DNA of 6,745 bases from BOG-908 sp964242035 (GCA_964242035.1 CAXTCL010000210.1:1-6745); one strand, 5' to 3'. Counted from the first letter of the stretch, positions 1 to 5,045 are shown. The notes: generated by a model not told the origin, from the letters alone. A program made the numbers and translations.

Positions 1-452
1 TGGATGCGGACGCGCTGAGCGTGTTCAAGGAGTGCTCCGGGCGGTTGTTCGAAGCGGTGCGTGGGCCGTGCGTGCTGACGCCGCATGAGGGGGAGTTCGA
101 GCGCGTGTTCCCGGGGCTGGCGGGCGATAAGCTGACGCGCGCGCGGGCGGCGGCGCGGCTGAGCGGGGCGGTGGTGGTGCTGAAGGGGGCGGACACGGTG
201 GTGGCGGCACCTGACGGGCGGGCGGTGGTCAATGCCAATGCGCCGGCCTGGCTGGCGACAGCGGGGTCGGGCGATGTACTGGGCGGGTTCATACTTGGGT
301 CGCTGGCGCAAGGGATGGAGGCGTTCCTGGCGGCGTGCGCCGGGGTTTGGCTGCATGGGGCATGCGGGGCGGCGTTTGGGCCTGGGTTGATGGCGGAGGA
401 TCTGCCTGATGTGTTGCCTGGGGTTTTACGGAAGGAAGGCCTTCTTTTCTGA
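1..452 (+). CDS. nnrD: ADP/ATP-dependent NAD(P)H-hydrate dehydratase, 3' part (5' end outside window)
   Basis: This is the C-terminal 149 residues of a ribokinase-like NAD(P)HX dehydratase, which repairs hydrated NADH/NADPH in the cytoplasm using ADP or ATP. Coding is already open at the left edge: codons from base 3 read DADALS, the family's nucleotide-binding DADAL motif. In order follow TPHEGE (fragment residues 26-31), KGADT (61-65), and AGSGDVLGG with the probable catalytic Asp at fragment residue 91. Then comes the C-terminal helical part with WLHGACG and AEDLPDVLP. In many bacteria this domain is fused behind an NnrE epimerase domain; the window cannot show whether it is here. The last residues, KEGLLF, and the TGA stop at 450-452 are encoded by repeat copy 1, with the stop in the hairpin loop, so the native C-terminus may have been replaced by the repeat. 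Family assignment is firm; bifunctionality is unknown. Confidence 0.93.
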   Translation, partial: DADALSVFKECSGRLFEAVRGPCVLTPHEGEFERVFPGLAGDKLTRARAAARLSGAVVVLKGADTVVAAPDGRAVVNANAPAWLATAGSGDVLGGFILGSLAQGMEAFLAACAGVWLHGACGAAFGPGLMAEDLPDVLPGVLRKEGLLF

Positions 453-488
453 AGAAAAGAAGCAAAAGACTTTGACTCCGCTGTCGCG
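431..488 (+). repeat. A/T-rich palindromic element, copy 1 (overlaps the nnrD 3' end)
   Basis: The perfect stem is CTTCTTTTCT (441-450) with AGAAAAGAAG (453-462), preceded by GAAGGAAGGC and followed by CAAAAGACTTT. A GC-rich tail GCTGTCGCG lies at 480-488. The nnrD stop codon lies at the tip of the hairpin. The stem is A/T-rich and is not followed by a T-tract, so it is not a textbook intrinsic terminator, although its position at a gene end suggests a 3'-end role. Confidence 0.9.
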
Positions 489-567
489 TGCCTTTGCGGC
501 TGGCAGCCGATTTTGCGGCTTGTGGTCCTTGTTGGAAACGTTTGCCTCGGCCCTGCGCTGCACTGGT

Positions 568-1659
568 ATGTCCCAGCCCCTGCTGTTCGATCCCGCTTAC
601 GAAACGCTCCTGCCGGATGAGGCGGAGGTGGAGGCGGGGCTGCGTGCGGCCATGCTGGACATCAGCCGGCGCACCTTTGCCGACACCGGGCGGGCGTGGC
701 GGGCGGTGCACGCGAAAAGCCATGGCGTGGTGACCGGGGAGCTGGAGGTTCTCGCCGGGCTGGCGGCGCCGTATGCGCAGGGGGTTTTTGCCAGGCCCGG
801 CCGGTATCCGATGGTCATGCGTTTCTCGACGACGCCGGGCGACGTGCTGGACGACCGCGTCTCCACCCCGCGCGGGATCGGCCTGAAGATCGTGGGCGTT
901 GAGGGGGCGAGGCTCGCTGGCAGCGAGGCGGCGGTGACGCAGGATTGGGTGATGGGCAACTCGCCATCCTTTCAGGTGGCCGATGCGGCGGCGTTCCTGC
1001 GGCAGTTGAAGCTGCTGGTGAAGACGACGGACAAGTCAGAGGGCGTGAAAGTGGCGGTGTCCGCGCTGAGCCGAACGGCGGAGCGGGCGCTGGAGGCGGT
1101 GGGTGGCAAGTCCGCGACGCTGACGATGCTGGCTGGACAGGCGGAGACACACCTGCTGGGCGACACGTTCTATACGCAGGGGGCGCTGCTGCACGGGGCG
1201 TATTTCGGCAAGGCTTGCGTGTCGCCGGTGTCGGACGGGCTGCTGGCGCTGCACGAAAAGGCGCTGGATCTGCACGGACGGCCGGACGGGATACGCGATG
1301 CGGTGGGAGCGTTCTTCGGCACGCAGGCGGCCGTCTGGGAGTTCCGGGTGCAGCTTTGCACCGACCTGGCGAAGATGCCGGTGGAGGATGCCGCCACGAT
1401 GTGGCCGGAAGATGAGAGCGCCTACGTGACGGTGGCGCGTATCACAGCGCCGGCGCAGGCGAGTTGGAGCGACGGCAAGCAACAGGGCGGGGATGTGGGA
1501 CTGGCGTTCAATCCGTGGAACGGATTAGCGGCGCATCGGCCTTTGGGGTCGGTGATGCGGTCTCGCAAGCTGGCCTATGCGGCGTCCCGCCTGTTTCGGG
1601 CGGAGCGCAACGGTGTGGCGGTTGCGGAGCCGTCGGGTGTTGAGGCACTTCCGGCTTAG
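568..1659 (+). CDS. catalase-family haem protein (SrpA-like small catalase/peroxidase)
   Basis: The product is 363 aa with the haem-catalase fold but much shorter than classical catalases (about 480-750 aa), as in the SrpA-like group. Probable active-site residues are visible: distal His48 in AVHAKSHG, Asn131 in VMGNSPSF, and proximal Tyr337 in an R-x-x-x-Y arrangement (RSRKLAY, residues 331-337). The segment QGVFARPGRYPMVMRFSTTP (71-90) followed by STPRGIGLK is typical of the family. The expected activity is peroxide breakdown or organic peroxidase activity; the substrate is not known. No N-terminal signal peptide is seen, so a cytoplasmic location is likely. ATG 568 was chosen because family-like sequence begins at MSQPLLFDP. 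The frame stays open upstream to 409, but that stretch translates the repeat and the nnrD 3' end. No good Shine-Dalgarno precedes 568, so the start is less certain than the family. Confidence 0.9.
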   Translation: MSQPLLFDPAYETLLPDEAEVEAGLRAAMLDISRRTFADTGRAWRAVHAKSHGVVTGELEVLAGLAAPYAQGVFARPGRYPMVMRFSTTPGDVLDDRVSTPRGIGLKIVGVEGARLAGSEAAVTQDWVMGNSPSFQVADAAAFLRQLKLLVKTTDKSEGVKVAVSALSRTAERALEAVGGKSATLTMLAGQAETHLLGDTFYTQGALLHGAYFGKACVSPVSDGLLALHEKALDLHGRPDGIRDAVGAFFGTQAAVWEFRVQLCTDLAKMPVEDAATMWPEDESAYVTVARITAPAQASWSDGKQQGGDVGLAFNPWNGLAAHRPLGSVMRSRKLAYAASRLFRAERNGVAVAEPSGVEALPA

Positions 1660-1688
1660 TGGCTGGTTTGTAGCGTAAAGGTCGAAGG

Positions 1689-1746
1689 CAAGGAAGGCCT
1701 TCTTTTTCGAGAAAAAGAAGCGAAAAGCTTCCGTCCGGCTGTCGCG
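1689..1746 (+). repeat. A/T-rich palindromic element, copy 2 (behind the catalase gene)
   Basis: It begins 29 bp after the catalase stop. The perfect stem is CTTCTTTTTC (1699-1708) with GAAAAAGAAG (1711-1720), preceded by CAAGGAAGGC and followed by CGAAAAGCTT. The GCTGTCGCG tail is at 1738-1746. Its innermost base pair is C:G where other copies have T:A. Confidence 0.88.
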
Positions 1747-1762
1747 GTTCCTTCCATCAAGG

Positions 1763-1824
1763 CGCGACAGCGGAGTCAGAGTTTTTTGGTTCTTTTCTTC
1801 AAAAAAGAACTGCTTGCTTCCTTG
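1763..1824 (-). repeat. A/T-rich palindromic element, copy 3
   Basis: Minus orientation. On the plus strand the stem is GTTCTTTTCT (1789-1798) with AAAAAAGAAC (1801-1810), and the tail CGCGACAGC is at 1763-1771. The outermost pair is G:C instead of C:G, a compensated change. The single imperfect position is a U-G wobble if the element is transcribed in its own (minus) orientation and a C-A mismatch in the other, which points to the minus strand as the functional one. Confidence 0.85.
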
Positions 1825-1825
1825 C

Positions 1826-2189
1826 GAGGTTTAGGCGTTTTATTTTCGGTCGGCTTCCGCCGGCGCGTTGCCTCGTGGCCCGAAACACTGGCGCAGCGCC
1901 GTATCCGGCGGCCACGCTGACCGTTTGGCCCAGATTCGCACGGGTCACTCCGCCGTAACAGCCAGCGCACCTACCGCTGCATGCGCCAATGTTGCGATGA
2001 GCATCGTCCGGCCGCCTGCATTGGTATTGGCTTACTGTCGGTCGGCTTGGCCGGCGCGGACGTTGCGATGTTAGCCCGGAGTACGTGTTGCGGGTCGGCG
2101 TACCGCGGACCTGCACACAATGTGATTGTGGCCACCGCGATGTTGGGGAGCGAGTGCGGGCTTGGGGGGAGGCGCGGGGGGTGGGTGCA
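1826..2189. other. gene-poor gap between the catalase region and the small hypothetical gene
   Basis: No reading frame on either strand here gives a protein that looks real. The open frames are short, rich in Arg/Pro/Ser/Cys, lack a ribosome binding site, and run into the neighbouring repeat. Base composition looks somewhat more even than in the flanking genes. It could be a promoter region, an eroded gene or the template of an untranslated RNA. Copy 3 at its left edge has the orientation that elsewhere marks the 3' end of a gene, which would fit a lost or non-coding minus-strand gene. Confidence 0.5.
2116..2130. promoter_or_regulatory. short perfect inverted repeat, possible operator
   Basis: CACAAT-GTG-ATTGTG is a perfect 6-3-6 palindrome, about 75 bp upstream of the start of the 100-aa gene at 2207. 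It sits in locally A/T-richer sequence, a reasonable place for a regulator site. No regulator can be named, and a 6-bp arm can occur by chance. Confidence 0.3.
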
Positions 2190-2220
2190 ATGACGCAGGA
2201 GATTGGATGATGACGCAGGA
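2190..2220 (+). repeat. tandem duplication across the start of the small hypothetical gene
   Basis: ATGACGCAGGA occurs at 2190-2200 and again at 2210-2220, a period of 20 bp. The first copy supplies the Shine-Dalgarno core (AGGAG, 2197-2201) for the second. It also opens a six-codon frame, MTQEIG, whose TGA (2208-2210) overlaps the ATGATG start of the gene. The second copy encodes MTQD, the first residues of the protein. This is either a recent small duplication or a translationally coupled mini-leader. Confidence 0.6.
2197..2201 (+). promoter_or_regulatory. ribosome binding site for the 100-aa gene
   Basis: AGGAG lies 5 nt before ATG 2207 and 8 nt before the adjacent ATG 2210. It fixes the start here rather than at the upstream GTG (2126) of the same open frame. 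The second ATG has the more usual spacing, so the protein may be 99 rather than 100 residues. Confidence 0.7.
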
Positions 2221-2509
2221 CGAGTTGACTTTGTGGGCCACGCGGAACGGTTGGCGTATGATGGCGGGTTGTCTGAGCCTGGTGAAACCGGGTCGGCCGA
2301 AGGATGCGATCGTAAGGCTGTCTTTCAAGATTACTGTTGTCAGCCTGGAAGTGCGCAAGGCGACGAAATGGGAGAAGGTGGGTAGCGCGAAATACGAGGA
2401 TGTTTTGCTGGATGAAGACAATGAGCGGGTGTTGGGTATGGGGTTCGAGAAGGTGCCGAGCATAGCGATGCTGATGCGGGAGAACCGGGACGCGCAGGCG
2501 TTTGGTTGA
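2207..2509 (+). CDS. small protein of unknown function (100 aa)
   Basis: I do not recognise a named family. The protein is small, soluble-looking and mixed-charge, with several Lys/Arg, Trp at residues 10, 16 and 55, no signal peptide and no membrane segment. A run of alternating hydrophobic and charged residues (AIVRLSFKITVVSLEVRK, 34-51) suggests beta strands. An acidic turn (LLDEDNE, 67-73) and a C-terminal amphipathic part (MLMRENRDAQAFG) follow. Reasons to believe it is a gene: a proper Shine-Dalgarno with correct spacing, a balanced amino-acid composition unlike the Gly/Arg/Pro-rich shadow frames, and a clean end. It stands alone, between repeat copies 3 and 4 that have the same orientation, with gene-free DNA on both sides. 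Function cannot be inferred from context. Confidence 0.7.
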   Translation: MMTQDELTLWATRNGWRMMAGCLSLVKPGRPKDAIVRLSFKITVVSLEVRKATKWEKVGSAKYEDVLLDEDNERVLGMGFEKVPSIAMLMRENRDAQAFG

Positions 2510-2690
2510 TCTGGACGTGGTGCCGCGACGAAGAGCTTGGCGCAGCTGGAACACAGGGCCGGATGGTAGGCATTTGCCGTGACAGGCATGTGTGGTTGGG
2601 CGGAAAGATCGTGTTGCACCAGAGGATGTTGCGTTTTTTCAGCTTGACGAAATGCGCGGTGTCAATGCCCGCGCACTCTCTTCAGCGATC
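2510..2690. other. intergenic stretch between the small gene and repeat copy 4
   Basis: No convincing gene. A short plus-strand frame (from 2583, possible GTG 2592) gives a fairly natural-looking stretch ending ARALSSAIRDSADK before running into the repeat. It has no ribosome binding site and would be only about 50 residues. No promoter or terminator is evident. Confidence 0.4.
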
Positions 2691-2753
2691 CGCGACAGCG
2701 CAGACAAAAGTTTTTTGCTTCTTTTTTTCAAAAAAGAAGGTCTTGCTTCCTTT
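2691..2753 (-). repeat. A/T-rich palindromic element, copy 4 (behind the sedolisin gene)
   Basis: Minus orientation, starting 2 bp after the sedolisin stop. The perfect stem is CTTCTTTTTT (2718-2727) with AAAAAAGAAG (2730-2739). The tail CGCGACAGC is at 2691-2699, and AAAGGAAGC (rc of 2745-2753) forms the gene-proximal end. Relative to the sedolisin gene it has the same orientation as copies 1, 2 and 5 relative to theirs. Confidence 0.88.
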
Positions 2754-2755
2754 CC

Positions 2756-4252
2756 CTACGTAACAGCCGCCGGCGCCCGCAGCACCGCAAGCACGGACGT
2801 GCCGATTGGGCGTCCCAGACCCGTCACCGGGTCCCAGCCCACCGCGGCCTTGTAGGCGCCGTTGTTGCCGGTGGTGATGTCGCGCAGGGCGGTAGGGTTG
2901 GCGTAGAGGGTGGGGTTTATGAAGCCGACCTTGTGGCCGAGGGACTGGTTGATCAGGGCGATCAGGGCGGCCCAGAGGGGGGCGACGGCGCTGGTGCCGC
3001 CTACGACGGTGGCGGTGCCGTCCACATTGACCTTGTAGCCGGTGTCGGGGTCGGCGTCGCCGGAGACGTCCGGGACGCCGCGCATGTTGTGTGTGTTGGC
3101 GCTGTTCTGCCAGGCGGGGATGGGGAAGTGGCTGGAGTAGCCGCCGCCCGACGCGCCGCCGTCGGTGCCGTCGTTCCAGGCGGTCTCGGCGCCGCCGATG
3201 TGCAGGCTGGTGCCGCCGCAGGCTAGCGCGTTGGGGCTGGAGGCGGGGAAGTCCACGTTCTTGGTGCCGGTGGCGCCGCCGTCCGAGGAGCCATTGTCGC
3301 CGGAGGCTACGCAGATGGTGATGCCGAGCGTGGCGGCCTGGGCCATCGTCTGGTTGATGGCGTCCAGGTCCTGGGCGCTGTAGCTGGATTCCGGGCCGCC
3401 CCAGCTGATCGAGATGACCGAGGGGTTGTGGGTGGTGTCGTTGACGGCCTGGGAGATGGCGTCCTGGAAGCCGGCGCCCTGGTTGGGGGCGAAATAGACG
3501 GCGATGTTTGCGGCCGGCGCGATGCTGCCGGCGACTTCTATGTCGAGCTGGACTTCGCCGTCGGCTCCTGTGGGGTCTGCGGCGCCGCCGTTGGTGGCGC
3601 TGTCCACGCTTACGTCGGTCAGCGTGCCGGTGCGGGTGATGCCCAGGGTGGTGAAGTAGGCGGTGACGTCATTGGGGGCGTAGCCGCCGCCCAGTTCGAT
3701 CAGGGCGATGGTTTGGCCGGTGCCGTCCAGGTTCGGGGGGTAGCTGTAGGCGGTGGCGACTTGCGGGGGGGTGTAGGAGGTGGTGGCGGCAGAACGGACG
3801 CGGAAATGGGGTTTGGCCACGGGGCGCTGGTCCAGGCCCATGACGGCAACCACGTCATTGCGGATGTCTTCGGGCAGGGTGATGTGGCCGGAACGGGCGA
3901 CGAACTGGTTTGCGGTGGTGCCGTAGCGGCCGATCTCTTCTGGTTGGAAGGCGGCGATGGCCTGGGCGTAGGTGCCGGTGAGTTTCATCGTGTGGGCGCT
4001 GGCGTCGGCGTGGGCGACGGAGAGGCCGAATTGCTTGGCGATCTTGCGTACGCGGGCGATGGCGTCTTCGGGAGTGGCGTGCAGGGCGCGGTAGGTCTCG
4101 CGGGTGATGCCGGGGGTGCCGGCGTGGGTGGCGGCGTCCAGAGGCGCGGCGGGGTGCAGGACGATGGTGAGCTGGACTTTCGCGGAGGGGTCCACGTCGC
4201 CGAGGCGCGGCTGGTTCGGGGCGTGGCGGTAGCTGGGGACGAACTTGGACAT
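2756..4252 (-). CDS. sedolisin / kumamolisin-like serine-carboxyl peptidase (S53), preproenzyme
   Basis: A complete 498-aa S53 peptidase: an endopeptidase with a subtilisin-like fold that normally works at acid pH after self-removal of its prodomain. The prodomain is about residues 1-153, ending near LGLDQRPVAKPHFRVR. The catalytic domain follows from TSYTPPQVATAY. Catalytic residues are visible: Glu233 and Asp237 in GEVQLDIE, oxyanion Asp319 in ASGDNGSS, and nucleophile Ser421 in GGTSAVAPLWA. The calcium site near the C-terminus is present (LRDIT, Asp458; GWDPVTGLG, Asp474). As in kumamolisin precursors, there is no obvious N-terminal signal peptide, so the export route is unclear. The start is ATG at 4252, with ACGGAGG 8 nt upstream. 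The open frame continues far upstream, but only as the antisense of the Smr gene. It is divergent from the Smr gene, 78 bp apart. No active-site residue is missing, so the enzyme should be functional. Confidence 0.95.
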   Translation of the reverse strand: MSKFVPSYRHAPNQPRLGDVDPSAKVQLTIVLHPAAPLDAATHAGTPGITRETYRALHATPEDAIARVRKIAKQFGLSVAHADASAHTMKLTGTYAQAIAAFQPEEIGRYGTTANQFVARSGHITLPEDIRNDVVAVMGLDQRPVAKPHFRVRSAATTSYTPPQVATAYSYPPNLDGTGQTIALIELGGGYAPNDVTAYFTTLGITRTGTLTDVSVDSATNGGAADPTGADGEVQLDIEVAGSIAPAANIAVYFAPNQGAGFQDAISQAVNDTTHNPSVISISWGGPESSYSAQDLDAINQTMAQAATLGITICVASGDNGSSDGGATGTKNVDFPASSPNALACGGTSLHIGGAETAWNDGTDGGASGGGYSSHFPIPAWQNSANTHNMRGVPDVSGDADPDTGYKVNVDGTATVVGGTSAVAPLWAALIALINQSLGHKVGFINPTLYANPTALRDITTGNNGAYKAAVGWDPVTGLGRPIGTSVLAVLRAPAAVT

Positions 4253-4330
4253 GGCGGCAGCCTCCGTGAGTGCGGGCGTGTGGTGGAAGCGCCCGATGCG
4301 CGATGCGGTTCGGCGCGCTATGTCGGGAGC
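4253..4330. promoter_or_regulatory. divergent intergenic region, sedolisin / Smr gene
   Basis: This 78-bp GC-rich gap must hold at least the minus-strand promoter for the sedolisin gene, unless that promoter lies inside the Smr coding region. I see no convincing -35/-10 pair or operator palindrome in either direction. Confidence 0.4.
4261..4267 (-). promoter_or_regulatory. ribosome binding site of the sedolisin gene
   Basis: ACGGAGG on the minus strand (plus-strand CCTCCGT) sits 8 nt before ATG 4252. It decides the start against any of the upstream in-frame codons. Confidence 0.8.
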
Positions 4331-4867
4331 ATGAAGTCGCGCGTGCGGAACATCAGCGGGCCGGACAGGGAGGCGTGGGCCAGCTACGTGCGGCACGTGC
4401 GGGCGCTGGCTGGGCGGGCGGTGCCGGTGGTGGCCGACGCGCCCAAGCGGGTGGAGGTGCCGGTGGCGCCTGTGGGGCGGCCGGCGGTGGTGGTGGTGGC
4501 GCGGCCGCGCGGGACGCCGGCGGCGGCAGTGGTCACGGGGTTGCAGCCGGCGGGGCTGGATAACGCGACGTGGGGGAAGTTTCGCGGCGGGAAGATGGCG
4601 CCGGTGCGGACGCTGGACCTGCATGGCAAGACGGCGCAGGTGGCGTTTGGGGCGCTGGAGCGGTTTTTGGCCGATGCGTATGCGGACCAAGTGCGGTGCG
4701 TGGAGGTTATCACCGGGCGGGGGTCTGGGGAGGCTGGCGGGGTGATACGGCGGGAGTTGCCAATGTGGTTGAACTTGCCGCGGTTGCGGCCGCTGGTGCT
4801 GGCGTTGGCGCATCCGCATGCGCGTAATGCGGGGAGTGTGCGGGTGCTGATCAGGCGGAGGAAGTGA
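4331..4867 (+). CDS. Smr-domain protein (MutS2 C-terminal-like, small stand-alone form)
   Basis: The product is 178 aa. The N-terminal part (about 1-28, PDREAWASYVRHVRAL) resembles the start of stand-alone alphaproteobacterial Smr proteins. A low-complexity Val/Ala/Pro linker follows (about 30-75), then the Smr domain (about 92-176). Its two signature motifs are LDLHG (95-99) and TGRGSG (128-133). Smr domains bind nucleic acids, and several are DNA or RNA endonucleases or nickases; the target here is unknown. The glycine-rich motif usually found near the C-terminus (GG-x-GA) is reduced to RNAGSV (165-170), a departure from the common pattern. ATG 4331 was chosen from the match to the family's N-terminus. 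GGGAG lies only 1 nt before it, so the start is not secure; in-frame GTG codons at 4280 and 4283 are alternatives. The stop overlaps the first bases of repeat copy 5. Confidence 0.88.
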   Translation: MKSRVRNISGPDREAWASYVRHVRALAGRAVPVVADAPKRVEVPVAPVGRPAVVVVARPRGTPAAAVVTGLQPAGLDNATWGKFRGGKMAPVRTLDLHGKTAQVAFGALERFLADAYADQVRCVEVITGRGSGEAGGVIRRELPMWLNLPRLRPLVLALAHPHARNAGSVRVLIRRRK

Positions 4868-4912
4868 AGGAAGAAAGGCCTTCTTTTTTAAAAAAAAGAA
4901 GCAAAAAACTTT
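4866..4912 (+). repeat. A/T-rich palindromic element, copy 5 (overlaps the Smr gene stop)
   Basis: The stop codon TGA (4865-4867) runs into GAAGGAAG of the element. The perfect stem is CTTCTTTTTT (4880-4889) with AAAAAAGAAG (4892-4901), followed by CAAAAAACTTT. The GCTGTCGCG tail is not conserved here (CTGCTGGCG at about the same place). Confidence 0.88.
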
Positions 4913-4977
4913 CACTACCTGCTGGCGTCAGGGCGTTTTCTGGTTCTGTGAGCCTCATGCTGGCAGGACTTGGGCGG

Positions 4978-4991
4978 GCCTGTGTGCAGGC
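4978..4991. other. small GC-rich hairpin between copies 5 and 6
   Basis: GCCTG-TGTG-CAGGC is a 5-bp stem with a 4-nt loop just left of copy 6, in the place where other copies carry the GCTGTCGCG tail. No T-tract follows. The 84-bp spacer 4913-4996 holds no gene. Confidence 0.35.
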
Positions 4992-4996
4992 GGGTG

Positions 4997-5045
4997 ACAA
5001 AAGTCTTTTGCTTCTTTTCTTCAGAAAAGAAGGCCTTGCTTGCTT
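4997..5045 (-). repeat. A/T-rich palindromic element, copy 6 (abuts the regulator's start codon)
   Basis: Minus orientation. The perfect stem is CTTCTTTTCT (5011-5020) with AGAAAAGAAG (5023-5032), the same stem as copy 1. Its last base touches ATG 5046. It makes an inverted pair with copy 5. The only Shine-Dalgarno-like sequence before the regulator gene (AGAAGG, 5028-5033) belongs to the right arm of this hairpin. Confidence 0.88.

Larger units (their letters stand above)
1688..1825. repeat. long inverted repeat made of element copies 2 and 3, tail to tail
   Basis: The outer arms GCAAGGAAG (1688-1696) and CTTCCTTGC (1817-1825) are exact reverse complements. The inner arms GCTGTCGCG (1738-1746) and CGCGACAGC (1763-1771) are exact too, around a 16-bp centre. 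Between them the two elements are imperfectly complementary. A transcript across this stretch could form either two local hairpins or one long stem. It closes the catalase gene on its left and faces a gene-poor gap on its right, so a bidirectional 3'-end function is plausible but inferred. Confidence 0.8.

Noticed and set aside
431..473. Calling the elements classical Rho-independent terminators
   Set aside because: The stem is A/T-rich and the strand after it begins CAAAA rather than a T-tract, in either orientation. A 3'-end role is possible but not by the textbook structure.
409..567. N-terminal extension of the catalase protein from ATG 409
   Set aside because: It translates the nnrD end out of frame and repeat copy 1 (FFSEEKKQK). 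Family similarity starts at 568.
1799..2554. 251-codon minus-strand open frame across the gap and the small gene
   Set aside because: Its composition (Arg/Pro/Ser/Gln/His), lack of a binding site, overlap with the 100-aa gene, and end in the repeat indicate an accidental frame.
2583..2855. Short plus-strand frame with a natural-looking start, running through copy 4 into the sedolisin gene
   Set aside because: No binding site, about 50 non-repeat codons at most, and its C-terminal part is repeat plus antisense. Kept only as a remark on the intergenic stretch.
3428..4330. Plus-strand open frame opposite the sedolisin gene, joined to the Smr frame
   Set aside because: It is Gly/Val/Ala-rich shadow coding caused by high GC. 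The opposite strand has complete S53 motifs. Only the part from 4331 is a real gene.
4253..4915. Long upstream extension of the sedolisin reading frame (open to 4915 on the minus strand)
   Set aside because: It is the antisense of the Smr gene, rich in His/Arg/Pro, and ends in the repeat. The Shine-Dalgarno at 4261-4267 and kumamolisin-like N-terminus place the start at 4252.
5040..5045. TTG start two codons before ATG 5046 for the regulator
   Set aside because: It lies inside repeat copy 6 and adds only two repeat-encoded residues. ATG 5046 directly follows the element.
431..5045. Reading the six elements as CRISPR repeats, insertion-sequence ends or transposon termini
   Set aside because: Spacing is irregular, orientation is mixed, no transposase or cas gene is present, and no target-site duplications are visible around the elements or the segments they bracket.
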